A DNA stretch of 49,939 bases from Prorocentrum cordatum (lineage: Eukaryota; Sar; Dinophyceae; Prorocentrales; Prorocentraceae), in contig CAUYUJ010013792.1 of NCBI GenBank assembly GCA_963575745.1, forward strand, positions 285,158 to 335,096, written 5' to 3'. Positions 27,048-36,419 of this stretch are shown piece after piece. Within the stretch, counting starts at the first letter, position 1; every line of letters begins with the position of its first letter. A program made the position numbers and the translations under genes. The notes beneath the pieces were generated by a model that worked only from the letters and a program-made list of their open reading frames with translations, searched no databases and had not been told where the DNA came from.

Positions 27048-27243
27048 GTTGGTCGCATTAAATTCGTCGCGCCCCTCGCTTGCCACCAGGCATGCGATCG
27101 ATGATGTGTCCACCTAAGACTTGGCACGGCAGCGTTTGTCGGTGAGCAGCAGGGAGGGGCAGAAGTCATGGTGAAGGAAGGACTTGCCAAATTGAGGCTG
27201 GTTTGCATGCCATAGAACCAAGTACGGTGCATCATCTAGGATA

Positions 27244-27947
27244 TTGCCACTGAGGTTGGACGAGAAATGGGCTAAGTGCGTCTTTAAGCACCACGACTTT
27301 GTCAGATCCTTGGGGTGCGACGCTATTGCTAACAGGATTCGCAGGAAGCCGACTGCCAATGCTATAAGGATACAGGCTGGTAAGGGATCTGAGCGCATTT
27401 TGAGACGCAAGAACGCGGGGGCGCCGTGGGCAAAATTCAACGTGCGGGCCGTCAGGTTTGCGGACTCTGGCGCTCTGCGGTAGCTGGGCTCGCTCCAGGG
27501 CAGATTCACAGTATGAGGTTCACTGCGGCAGGGAGTTTCGGCAGGCACAAGTCTGGGGCGCTGTTGCCGTTCAAAGTCACATCGTTTTCGATTGGTGCCA
27601 AGATAGGCCCGTGCGTGTTATACCACAGAAGTGCTGTCCCGTGGTGCAGGGCGATCTGGGACGCCACCCCTGGCCTTGATTTGCTGCAACTTGTTTTAGA
27701 AGAGGAGCCTGGCGACCTGTGAAGGCTAGACGAAAATGGCACATCGCAACATCCCCAACATGACGTGTACCTGCTCACGCTGGCTGAGGTTGCATGGAGA
27801 CCTCTATCGGCCAGATCCGTGCAGTGCGGTCAGGGATCGACCATCGACGTGCTGACGATGGCGCCCGTGATGATAAAAGGCCCCGCGGAGCGTGATGCAG
27901 GAGGACAATGGGCTGACAAACGGGCCCCCCAGTCTAGACCTAAGTAG
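27244..27947 (+). pseudogene. Retroelement post-RT region, frameshifted
   Basis: Frame 1 (27244-27483) has FVRSLGCDAIANRIRRKPTA, like the N-L-G-x-D plus basic stretch after the RT palm. It shifts near 27430 to a frame (27430-27722) with VAGLAPGQIHSMRFTAAGSF and AVPWCRAIWDA, like the conserved G-x-x-P-x-Q/R-R-x-A-A and W-x-x-x-W blocks. A third frame (27765-27947) has LLTLAEVAWRPLSAR, like the L-x-x-x-G-W block. The assignment is by family pattern, not alignment. Confidence 0.65.
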
Positions 27948-28020
27948 AACTCAACCTAGTGTGAGCCCTTATTGGGGGAAGGGGTCCTTGGGCTCATGAG
28001 TGGGAACACATCTGAGGTCT

Positions 28021-28860
28021 CGACTAAGCATCGACAGGCCTTTGGTAGGAACGCGTTTGCTATAGGCATCTGGACCGAAGCCAGGCTCAAAGAGCACGGG
28101 CTGGCCGAGCACGGGCTCTGCCGGCATTGCTAGGCCGTCCCAAGCGCTCTGCTGAACGGGAGATTCTGCTGCGGGGCCCGCCGCCGTGAACACGTGTCTC
28201 CGCTTGCTCGTGACGCTGCGCGGCAGGCCAGCGTGTGGAACCAAGATCCGGGGACACTTGCGGCGGGGGCGCTTCAACAACCCAACGAGCCGTTTCCCCT
28301 TGCGCTGTTCTCGAATCGGTGCCCCGTCTTCCCTGCCTAGGGCAAACTCCGAAGGCTTATCGTTTCGGGCGGTTCCGCAATGGACCCAACGTGTGAGGCT
28401 GAGCGCAGAGCAGGGTGGAACCTTGTTCAAAGCAACCCTTGGATGGGTCGTCTGTACCGCCTTAGGACATGTCCCTTAATATGTGCTCTCTCTATGCAGC
28501 AGGCTAGGGATTGCGAGGACTAAGTGGCTGATGAACTGGTTGACCAAATTTCTGAGTTTGAGATGTTCACTCATTGCTTGGGAACTCTTGGGCGTGCCTG
28601 GGACAGGGCCAAGAGCTGCTCCTCCCATAACCCGAGGGCCCACGTTTGGAATCAGGGTTGGCATGTCGTTGAGGATGGGCCGCAAACTAAGAGAGTCAAG
28701 GGCATGCGACCGCCACCGATGTCCTCAACGATTTATGCAATGATTTGGAACTGCTCAGCAACAAACACGCAGACCACTATGCCAGGGAAGGAGCTGAGGC
28801 TCACCGTTTGCCTGAACTGGAGGTTCAGGCTCCCAGCTCGATCCAAACTTTGCAGCACTA
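28021..28860 (+). pseudogene. Cys/His motif and RNase H domain, catalytic Asp lost
   Basis: At 28081-28190 GLCRHC and REH fit the C-x-x-C...H motif before RNase H. The RNase H begins about 28340 with LRRLIVSGGSAMDP and RRAGWNLV. The expected T/S-D-G-S-A reads S-G-G-S-A, with GGC at 28368-28370 in place of a catalytic Asp codon. Stops at 28131, 28338 and 28519 interrupt the frame. After QTKRVKG a one-base deletion at 28701-28702 changes frame, and HATATDVLNDL, then NKHADHYAREGAEAH complete the V-K-G-H-A-T and G-N-x-x-A-D-x-x-A signatures. Confidence 0.78.
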
Positions 28861-29136
28861 CATAGTCTGGCGTGGAGCGGTTGTAGATGTCAAAAAAGCT
28901 GATCGAAATTGGCTAGATTCGTCTGGTTTTTCCGTGCACGGCGTGACGCAAGACACGGAAGCCAAACCGCCCGAAAGGATGCGCACCCTTAGCCAGGCTA
29001 GACAGATCGAGCGGGCTGGCCTGGCTCTTTGGGAGCCACGTGTGGATTGAACATGATTTCTCCTGACACCCAGAAGGCTGTTCACAGGAGTCCAGAGCAC
29101 TGCCTGAGCTCACTCTCTTCACCCGTCTGCAATGCC

Positions 29137-29315
29137 ACATGTTGTGCGAGGCGAGGATTTTCGTCGCTGATGGGTGTCGCGCGGGGTCAGTGGGCGGGTG
29201 GCTGCGTGCCTGAAGTGCGGAGAGGATCCACCTGGTCAGGCGTGGCCTCCCTGGCTTCGTTGTGCCCAGGCCGTCCGCCCACCAACGACCTCAGACAACA
29301 GATGTCGAGGTTCGC
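29137..29315 (+). pseudogene. C-terminal Cys-rich tail of the retroelement
   Basis: HVVRGEDF, a stop, then GRVAACLKCGEDPPGQAWPP and WLRC. The C-x-x-C-G plus W-P-x-W-L-x-x-C arrangement parallels the RCLKC tail of the element at 7.4-8.5 kb. Confidence 0.65.
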
Positions 29316-29323
29316 CAAAGGGA

Positions 29324-29410
29324 ACCTGACCGGACAAGAACGGGAAGCGCAGTTTTTTATCCACCACGTGCGTCAGAGACCGTATTGGCGAGAACGTCAG
29401 AGAACATCCC
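29324..29410 (+). repeat. Mosaic module C, copy 1
   Basis: Blocks CCTGACCGGACAAGAACGGG, TTTTTTATCCACCACGTGCG and GAGAACGTCAGAGAA. Further copies are at 31436, 34136 and 36657. Here it abuts the retroelement 3' end and is followed by CTTGGGG minisatellite, unlike the other copies. Confidence 0.85.
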
Positions 29411-29429
29411 TGTTGCGTTTCCTGGCTTC

Positions 29430-29785
29430 GGCGCCGTCTTGGAGGTATCTTGGACGCTCTTGGGGCTGTCGTAGCCTCTGGCCTCTCGGGGGCCTCTTGG
29501 GGGAGTCCCGGGGGGGGCCTTCGGGGGCTCTATGGGGCGATATGAAGCTCTCAGGGAACTCCTGGAGCCTTTTCGCGCGTTCTGGGGGACTTCTGGCCGC
29601 CTCTTTGGAGCCCCTGGGGGGCTTCTTGGGGGTCTCTTGGGGCGTTTTGGGCGCTCTGGCGGGCCTCTGGCCGCCCCTTGGGGGCCTCTTGGGGGTCTCT
29701 TGGGGCGCTCTGGGGGTCCTCTGGGGGGCCTTCGGGGGCTTTCTTGGGCCGTTTGGAGGCCCTCCGGGAGCGATTCCAAGATAAT
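29430..29785 (+). repeat. CTTGGGGGCC-type minisatellite
   Basis: Loose repetition of GGGGGCCTCTTGGGGG, TCTTGGGGCG and CTCTGGGG units of 9-15 bp. It is the inverse of the CCCAAGAGGCC sequence at 31570-31800 and 34260-34375. ORFs through it are spurious. Confidence 0.8.
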
Positions 29786-29799
29786 GCTGCTTCGGAGTC

Positions 29800-30130
29800 C
29801 CCTCCGGAGCCGATTTTTTGAGGACGTCCCGAGCGAAACGGCCAATTTTCCGGAACACGGCAGACCACACAGGAGCACGGCAGACCACACAGGACACGGC
29901 AGACCCCACGGGAGCACGGCAGACCACACAGGAGCACGGCAAACCACACAAGAGCACGGCAGACCATACAGGAGCACGCCAGACCATTTTGGGGAATCCG
30001 TTAACGAAAAATCCCGTGCAGCGCGGCAACCCATATAGTTAAAGAAAAGATATATTTACTCAAGGATTCAGCCAGAACGTCCCGCTTGCTTGTCGTACCT
30101 CGAAGACGCTTCCCGTCATCCGCCAACGAG
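29800..30130. repeat. Mosaic: GAGGACGTCCCGAGCGAAA module, 20-bp satellite (inverted), TA-satellite unit
   Basis: GATTTTTTGAGGACGTCCCG module at 29812, then seven units of CACGGCAGACCACACAGGAG type (29858-29985), then GTGCAGCGCGGCAACCCATA with AAAAGATATATTTACTCAAG and CCAGAACGTCCCGCTTGCTT (30018-30120). The variant order in the satellite matches, inverted, that at 31880-32020. Confidence 0.82.
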
Positions 30131-30211
30131 TTTCGGGATGGAGCCCGTACCCCTTAGTTAGAGAACCGCCAACGAGTTTCGGGATGGAGCCCGTACCCCT
30201 TAGTTAGAGAA
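30115..30211 (+). repeat. 45-bp tandem duplication
   Basis: CCGCCAACGAGTTTCGGGAT followed by GGAGCCCGTACCCCTTAGTT and AGAGAA occurs twice. A diverged third copy is at 37268-37316. Confidence 0.85.
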
Positions 30212-30282
30212 TCTCTCTCCCTCTCTATCTCTCTATGTCTCTCTCTTTCTCTGGCTTTAAGCCCCCAAAGCTTCAGCTTCAG

Positions 30283-30562
30283 CACGGCAGACCAGAACAG
30301 CAGACCCGCACGGCAGACCAGCACAACACACCGACACGGCAGACGAGCACGGCAGTCCGGCACGGCAGACCAGCACGGCAGACCAGCACGGCAGCCCATA
30401 GGAACATAGCAGACCAGATCATGTCATTGACGCTGCTGTTGTTGGTGATGATCATGTTGCTGCTGATGGTGATGGTGATGCGTACGATGATGATAATGAT
30501 GATGATGAGGAGGAGGAGGATGATGATGATGAGTATGAGTATGAGTATGGTGATGATGATGG

Positions 30563-30599
<37 letters not shown>

Positions 30600-30905
30600 T
30601 GATGATGATGATGGACTTCTCGGGGTGTGCTTGGGAGATGTTGGGGTCCTCTGGAGAGCCTTTGGACTAGCAGTTTAAATCTGCGTAGCCGTTGTAACCC
30701 GACTCTCGTTTTCTTCATCGGTCTGACCGGTTTATCAGCTTACACGGCACAGCGCAGCAACACGACAGACGGCAGCAGCACGGCAGACCAGGAAGGCAGA
30801 CCACAGGAGCACGGCAGACCAGAACGGCAGACCAGAACGGCAGACCGCAGGAGCACGGCAGAGCAGCACAGCTGACCACAGGAGAACGGCAGACCAGCAC
30901 AGCGT
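30283..30905. repeat. CACGGCAGACCAG satellite arrays and GAT microsatellite
   Basis: Short-unit (13-14 bp) CACGGCAGACCAG arrays at 30283-30395 and 30768-30905 flank an ATGATGATG tract (30425-30620). Confidence 0.8.
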
Positions 30906-31125
30906 TGTTGCAGCAGACGGTGCTGATACACTCTTAATTTATTGAACACGTCCCCAGCGAAATCGTCATGGTCGGCCGTATTGAGGGCACTCTGCGGGTC
31001 ATCTTTGGGCCGATTTTGTTTTTGGGGGGCCGTACTGATGCCCTCAAAAACGATTCCAAGACGACGTTAGACTCATTGTTTGTTTGATGATTGTTCGGCC
31101 GTCTTGAGGGCACTCTTAGGGCATA

Positions 31126-31392
31126 GTCTGCCGTGCTCCTCGTCTTGGTCTGCCGTGCTCCTCGTCTTGGTCATCCTTTCCGTCGTCTTGAGGGCGCTCT
31201 TGGTGCCTGGTCTGCCGTGCTCCTCGTCTTGGTCTGCCGTGCTCCTCTCGGTTTCAGTGCCTGGTCTGCCGTGCTCCTCGTCTTGGTCTGCCGTGCTCCT
31301 CTCGGTTCCTGCGCGCGGTCTGCCGTGCTCCTGTGGGGAGCACGGCAGACCACAGGAGCACGGCAGACCACACAGGAGCACGGCAGACCACA
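31126..31392. repeat. GTCTGCCGTGCTCC satellite with inversion point
   Basis: Units GGTCTGCCGTGCTCCTCGTC run forward to 31331, then the orientation flips. GGTCTGCCGTGCTCC (31317-31331), spacer TGTGG and GGAGCACGGCAGACC (31337-31351) form a perfect 15-bp hairpin. Inverted units continue to 31392. Confidence 0.88.
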
Positions 31393-31393
31393 C

Positions 31394-31800
31394 CTCGATT
31401 TTTTGAGGATGTCTCGAGCGAAATGGCCATTTTGGGGAACCTGACCGGACAAGAACGGGAAGCGCCGTTTTTTATCCACCACGTGCGTCAGAGACCGTAT
31501 TGGCGAGAACGTCAGAGAAACCCATAAACGCAACAGAACAGACTAAATGATGGCCTGCCGCGTTCCGACGGCCCAAGACGGCCCAAGAGGCCCCCAAGAT
31601 CGCTTTAAGATCGCCCAAGAGGCCTTCAAGATGGCCCCGAAACGGCCCAAGAAGTCCCCAAGACGGTCCCAAGAGGGCCCTAACACGGCGCAAGAGGCCT
31701 CCAAGACGCCCAAGATGTCTTCCAAGACGGCCAAGATGGCCTCCAAGACGGCTAAGATGGCTCCAAGAGGGCCCCAAGACGGCCCAAGAGGCCTCGAAGA
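31394..31800 (+). repeat. Mosaic block B-C-D-E, copy 1
   Basis: GAGGATGTCTCGAGCGAAAT module, module C (31436-31530), AACCCATAAACGCAACAGAA module, then CCCAAGACGGCCCAAGAGGC minisatellite. The first about 280 bp are almost identical to 34100-34380. Confidence 0.88.
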
Positions 31801-32205
31801 CGGTCTGCCGTGCTCCTGTGGTCTGCCGTGCTCCTTTGGGGTCTGCCGTGCTCCTGTGGAGTTTGCCGTGCGAACGTGTGGTCTGCCGTGCTCCTGTGTG
31901 GTCTGGCGTGCTCCTGTATGGTCTGCCGTGTTCTTGTGTGGTTTGCCGTGCTCCTGTGTGGTCTGCCGTGCTCCCGTGGGGTCTGCCGTGTCCTGTGTGG
32001 TCTGCCGTGTTCCTGTGTGGTCTGCCGTGCTCCTGTGTGGTCTGCCGTGCTCCTTCTTGGTCTGCCGTGCTCATGTGCGGTCTGCCGTGCTCCTGTGCGG
32101 TCTGGCGTGCGAACGTGTGGACTGCCGTGCTCATTTGGGGTCTGCCTTGCTCCTTTGTGGTTTGCCGCGCTCCTGTGTGGTCTGCCGTGCTCCTGTGTGG
32201 TCAGC

Positions 32206-32462
32206 AGACCCAGGGCTGAGGGAAGGCTGGAGCAGTGCTCTGGTGGTCCATCACCCGCCCAGCTCCGTCCCCTCCCACTCTGGACCGATCTTGCGGGAAG
32301 CTGGCTTGTGGCAGCGCATCGCGCGTCCATAGCGTTCGTGTGCTTGCTTTTACCTCCTTTAATGTCTGCTCCACCTCTCCTTGAGACGCAGAAGCCTCCG
32401 AGCGCCGGGAGCAGAAATGATGCACTTTCGAAAAATCTGTTTGGATGAGTTTTGTTAGCGCG
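32206..32462 (+). other. Unique spacer within the segmental duplication
   Basis: Non-satellite sequence from GCAGACCCAGGGCTGAGGG to GATGAGTTTTGTTAGCGCGG, also at 37943-38199. No domain was recognised. Its end GAGCGCCGGGAGCAGAAATG resembles part of the 197-bp unit. Confidence 0.6.
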
Positions 32463-33293
32463 GCCTCGGAATTCAATTTTTCCGGCGACGGCCAGAGCCG
32501 ACGCCAGCGCTGGATCCGGCTCGGCCGCCAGCCCAGGTGCCGGCCCGGGCGTTCGGTTCGAGCGCCGGCCTGGGTGCCGGAATCGGCCCGGAAGGGGTTC
32601 CAGGGCGCCGGGAGCAGAAAATCAATATTTTCGAAAGAAAAATATGTCTTGGAGTGGCCTTTTTTCCGCACCGCCTCGGAATTCAATTTTCCGGCGCCGG
32701 CCGGCGCCGGAACCGGCCCGGGCGCTGGCCCGGGTGCTGGCCCAGGCGTTCGGCTCGAGCGCCGGCCCGGGTGCCGGAAGCGGCCCGGAAGGGGTTCCCG
32801 GGCGCCGGGAGCAGAAAATCAATATTTTCGAAAGAAAAATATGTCTTGGAGTGGCCTTTTTTCGGCACCGCCTCGGAATTCAATTTTCCGGCGCCGGCCG
32901 GCGCCGGAACCGGCCCGGGCGCTGGCCCGGGTGCTGGCCCGGGCGTTTGGCTCGAGCGCCGGCCCGGGTGCCAGAAGCGGCCCGGAAGGGGTTCCCGGGC
33001 GCCGGGAGCAGAAAATCAATATTTTCGAAAGAAAAATATGTCTTGGAGTGGCCTTTTTTCGGCACCGCCTCGGAATTCAATTTTCCGGCGCCGGCCGGCG
33101 CCGGAACCGGCCCGGGCGCTGGCCCGGGTGCTGGCCCAGGCGTTCGGCTCGAGCGCCGGCCCGGGTGCCGGAATCGGCCCGGAAGGGGTTCCAGGGCGCC
33201 GGGAGGAGAAAATCAATATTTTCGAAAGAAAAATATGTCTTGGAGTGGCCTTTTTTCGGCACCGCCTCGGAATTCAATTTTCCGGCGCCGGCC
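32463..33293 (+). repeat. 197-bp satellite, 4 units plus partial
   Basis: Unit starts (GCCTCGGAATTCAATTTT) near 32463, 32670, 32867, 33064 and 33261. Each has the palindrome CCGGCGCCGGCCGGCGCCGG, GGCCCGGGCGCTGG repeats, GGAAGGGGTTCCCGGGCGCC, AATCAATATTTTCGAAAGAA and GTCTTGGAGTGGCC. The first unit is diverged (GGCGACGGCCAGAGCC). The last is cut inside the palindrome, where the 20-bp satellite begins at shared GCCG. Confidence 0.92.
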
Positions 33294-33868
33294 GTGCTCC
33301 TGCGCGGTCTGCCGTGCTCCTGTGGCGTCTGCCGTGCTCCTGTGTGGTCTGCCGTGCTCCTGTGGTCTGCCGTGCTCATTTGGGGTTTCCCGCGAGCTTG
33401 TGGGGTCTGCCGTGCTCCTGTGGGGGAAACGCCAGCGGCGTTCGGGGTACAACAAAAGGCGCGTTTATGTTGTACCTGCGCGCGGTCTGCCGTGCTCCTG
33501 TGGGGATTGCCGTGCTCCTGTGTGGTCTGCCGTGCTCCTGTGTGGTTTGCCGTGCTCCTGTGGTCTGCCGTGCTCCTTTGTGGTTTGCCGTGCTCCTGTG
33601 GGGTCTGCCGTGCTCCTGTGGGGTCTGCCGTGCTCCTGTGAGGTCTGCGGTGCTCTTGTGTGGTCTGCAGTGCTTCTGTGGTCTGCCGTGCTCATTTGGG
33701 ATCTGTCGTGCTCGTGTGGTGTCTGCCGTGCTCCTGCGGGAACTGCTGTGCTCCTTGTGCCGTCTCTTTGGTCTGCCGTGCTCCTTTGTGGTCTGCCGTG
33801 CTCTTGTGGGGTCTGCCGTGCTCCTGTGTGGTCTGCCGTGCTCCTTTTTTTCCGCCTGCCGTGCTCCT
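33293..33868 (+). repeat. 20-bp GTCTGCCGTGCTCCTGTGTG satellite
   Basis: About 26 units with TTT/TCT and TGTGTGG/TGTGGGG variants, interrupted at 33420-33485 by a unique segment with inverted ends GGTACAACA/TGTTGTACC. Confidence 0.9.
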
Positions 33869-34136
33869 GCTCATTTTCTGAGGACGTCCCGAGCGAAAAC
33901 GTCATTTTTAACATAAGAGGTTGTAAAACACCTCTGTCGGCATCTCATTTTTTCGAGGATGTCTCGAGCGAAACGCTCATTTTTCATGCATAACAAAAAT
34001 TTTTGATATTTTTCAACATCCCGATTTTTTGAGGATGTCTCGAGCGAAACCGTCATTTTTAACATAAGACGTCTTAAACGATAGCCTCCAACACCTCGAT
34101 TTTTCGAGGATGTCTCGAGCGAAATGGCCATTTTGG
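33869..34136 (+). repeat. GAGGATGTCTCGAGCGAAA module cluster, copy 1
   Basis: Four modules near 33876, 33954, 34031 and 34107 at about 77-bp spacing. Each begins TTTTTTGAGGATGTCTCGAG and ends in a CATTTTT-like tail, with AACATAAGA links. Paralogue at 36058-36326. Confidence 0.88.
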
Positions 34137-34380
34137 GGAACCTGACCGGACAAGAACGGGAAGCGCCGTTTTTTATCCACCACGTGCGTCAGAGACCGTT
34201 TGGCGAGAACGTCAGAGAAACCCATAAACGCAACAGAACAGACTAAATGATGGCCTGCCGCGTTCCGACGGCCCAAGACGGCCCAAGAGGCCCCCAAGAT
34301 CGCTTTAAGATCGCCCAAGAGGCCTTCAAGATGGCCCCGAAACGGCCCAAGAAGTCCCCAAGACGGTCCCAAGAGAGCCC
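34136..34380 (+). repeat. Mosaic block C-D-E, copy 2
   Basis: Module C, AACCCATAAACGCAACAGAA and CCCAAGACGGCCCAAGAGGC sequence as at 31436-31680, ending abruptly where GAGAGCCCATCTGCCC begins. Confidence 0.88.
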
Positions 34381-34850
34381 ATCTGCCCCTCGACGGATCA
34401 CCGTTGCCAGAGAGAATCGCAACCACTTTGTACCTGTGTTACCTTACCCTCACAATACTGAAGGCGGGCGCTGGTTGCCCTGGTGAGCGGATAGCGCGAT
34501 TGCGATGTGGGCTATCAAGTGCACTTTGCTGACTGTCCGAAATCTTAGTGCATTTGGTGTGAGTAAGGCTTTTTACCCAAAGACGTCGATAGGAGCGCCT
34601 ACTCTTCGCCGCGCGTTCTGAGTTCGAGCGAACGTTATTGAAACGCGCGCTTAGCACGGTATGTCTGCTTTATATACGGTGGTGATGCTTTCAACCCACT
34701 GGCGTTCCGTGGTGCCACCGTGACATGCATAATTGCGGCTTGCATTGCACACGACGGAATCTCAAAAAAAAAAAAGAAAACCCCATTGTTCTGTGCATCG
34801 CGCTCCTTTGTGAGATTCTGTACCAGATATCGGAGCACCGCATACGATGC
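34381..34850. other. Unique island inside the repeat mosaic
   Basis: Lower-GC sequence without satellite structure. Contains an A12 run (34766-34778). No gene was recognised. Confidence 0.5.
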
Positions 34851-35338
34851 AGGAGCACGGCAGAACACACAGAACGCACAGGAGCGCGGCTGTATGCACA
34901 GGAGCATGGCAGACTGTACAGTAACACGGCGGAACATACTGAAGTACAGCAGAACGCACACAACACAACGGAGCACGGCATAACGGACAGGATCACGGCA
35001 AACTCCACAGGAGCACGGCATACCATACAGGACTACAGCAGACCACGCATGAGCACGGCAGACTACGCACGAGCACGGCAGACCACAGGAGGACGGAGGA
35101 TTACACAGGAGCAAGGCAGACCACAGGAGCACGGCAGACCCCAAAGGAGCACGGCAGACCACACAGGACACGGCAGACTCCACGGGAGCACGCCAGACCA
35201 CACAGGAGCACGGCAAACCACACACGAGCACGGCAGACCATACAGGAGCACGCCAAACCACACAGGAGCACGGCAGACCACACGTTCGCACGGCAAACTC
35301 CACAGGAGCACGGCAGACACCAAAGAAGCACGGCAGTG
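34850..35338 (-). repeat. 20-bp satellite, inverted orientation
   Basis: About 24 units of GAGCACGGCAGACCACACAG type. The first half is strongly diverged. The part 35127-35338 carries, in reverse order, the same succession of unit variants as 31801-32005, including GTTCGCACGG, the C-to-G GCACGCCAGACC and the 19-bp ACAGGACACGG unit. Confidence 0.88.
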
Positions 35339-35945
35339 GTGTTGCTGGTTTGGTCCCCTCGGGATACCGCATTGACGTGTTGCTGGTTTGCCCCCCCCAG
35401 GATACCTTCTTGACGTGTTGCTGGTTTGTCCCCTCAGCACCTTCTTGACGTGTTGCTGGTTTGCCCCCTCAGGATGACTTCTTGGCGAGTGGCTGGTTTT
35501 GCCTCAGGGTAACTTATTGAAGTGTTGGTGGTCGACCACCTCAGCACCTTCTTGGCGTGTTGCTCGTTTGCCCCCCTCAGGATAACCTTTGACGTGTTGC
35601 TGGTTTGCCCCGTCAGGATAACTTCTTCACGTGTTGCTGGTTTGCCCCCCTCAGCATCTTTTGGACCTGTGGCTGGTTTGCCCCCTCAGGATAACTTCTT
35701 GACGTGTTGCTGGTTTGCCCCCCCCAGGATAACTTCTTGACGTGTTGCTGGTTTGCCCCCCAGGATAACTTCTTGACGTGTTGCTGGTTTGCCCCCCTCA
35801 GCACCTTCTTGACGTGTTGCTGGTTTGCCCCTTCGGGATAACTTCTTGACGTGTTGCTGGTTTGCCCCCCAGGATAACTTCTTGACGTGTTGCTGATTGG
35901 TCCCCTGGGTAACTTCTTGACGTGTTGCTGGTTTGCCCCCCAGGA
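35338..35945 (+). repeat. 37-bp minisatellite, about 16 units
   Basis: Unit GACGTGTTGCTGGTTTGCCC followed by CCCAGGATAACTTCTT, period 34-39 bp with length variation in the C run. Abutted by 20-bp satellite on both sides. Confidence 0.92.
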
Positions 35946-36057
35946 GCAAGGCAGACCACACAGGAGCACGGCAGACCACTTTGCGATTTTTTGAGGATGT
36001 CTCGAGCGAAATGGCCGTGGTCTGCCGTGCTCCACACGTCAGCACGGCAGACCACCT
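35942..36057. repeat. 20-bp satellite and B module with second inversion point
   Basis: Inverted satellite units, one GAGGATGTCTCGAGCGAAAT module, then GTGGTCTGCCGTGCT (36017-36031) and AGCACGGCAGACCAC (36041-36055), a 15-bp perfect hairpin with spacer CCACACGTC. Confidence 0.85.
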
Positions 36058-36326
36058 GCTCATTTTCTGAGGACGTCCCGAGCGAAAACGTCATTCTTGA
36101 CATAAGAGGTTCGTACACACCTCTATCGGCATCTCATTTTTTCGAGGATGTCTCGAGCGAAACGCTCATTTTTCATGCATAACAAAAATTCTTGATATTT
36201 TTCAACATCCCGATGTTTTGAGGATGTCTCGAGCGAAACCGTCATTTTTAACATAAAACGTCTTAAACGATAGCCTCCAACACCTCGATTTTTCGAGGAT
36301 GTCTCGAGCGAAATGGCCATTTTGGG
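36058..36326 (+). repeat. GAGGATGTCTCGAGCGAAA module cluster, copy 2
   Basis: Nearly identical to 33869-34136 across about 268 bp, then diverging to AATCCGCCAACGAA instead of module C. Confidence 0.88.
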
Positions 36327-36376
36327 GAATCCGCCAACGAACTGTCCCCGTGCAGCGCGGCAACCCATAGATATAA

Positions 36377-36419
<43 letters not shown>

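Larger units (their letters stand above)
26056..29315 (+). mobile_element. Decayed RT-RNase H retroelement
   Basis: Ordered plus-strand remnants of one element: pre-RT region (26056-26400), reverse transcriptase (26343-27010), post-RT region (27244-27947), a Cys/His motif (28081-28190), RNase H (28330-28860) and a C-terminal Cys-rich tail (29137-29315). The order matches dinoflagellate non-LTR-type elements. The frame changes several times and stop codons interrupt it, so it is not functional as assembled. Frameshifts beside homopolymers could be sequence errors, but the catalytic change in RNase H and the TA tract at 27012 argue for real decay. Its 3' end abuts a mosaic module at about 29324. 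Confidence 0.8.
31801..33635 (+). repeat. Segmental duplication, copy 1 (1.83 kb)
   Basis: Nearly identical in order and sequence to 37523-39357. It contains a 20-bp satellite (31801-32205), a unique spacer (32206-32462), a 197-bp satellite (32463-33293) and more 20-bp satellite (33293-33635). Differences seen are few: an ATC/TTC change in the spacer, a short indel in the third 197-bp unit, and small satellite changes. ORFs of 360-510 codons through it are stop-poor repeat frames, not genes. Confidence 0.9.

Noticed and set aside
27969-28430. 154-codon minus-strand ORF
   Set aside because: It is the antisense shadow of the plus-strand Cys/His and RNase H blocks.
31415-31440. GCCATTTTGG resembling the core of the dinoflagellate spliced leader
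   Set aside because: Only a 10-base match; the sequence after it (GGAACC) does not match the leader. It is part of a repeated module (also at 34.12 and 36.31 kb).
35338-36057. Regularly spaced repeats resembling a CRISPR array
   Set aside because: Contiguous tandem units without distinct spacers, in eukaryotic DNA, with no cas genes.
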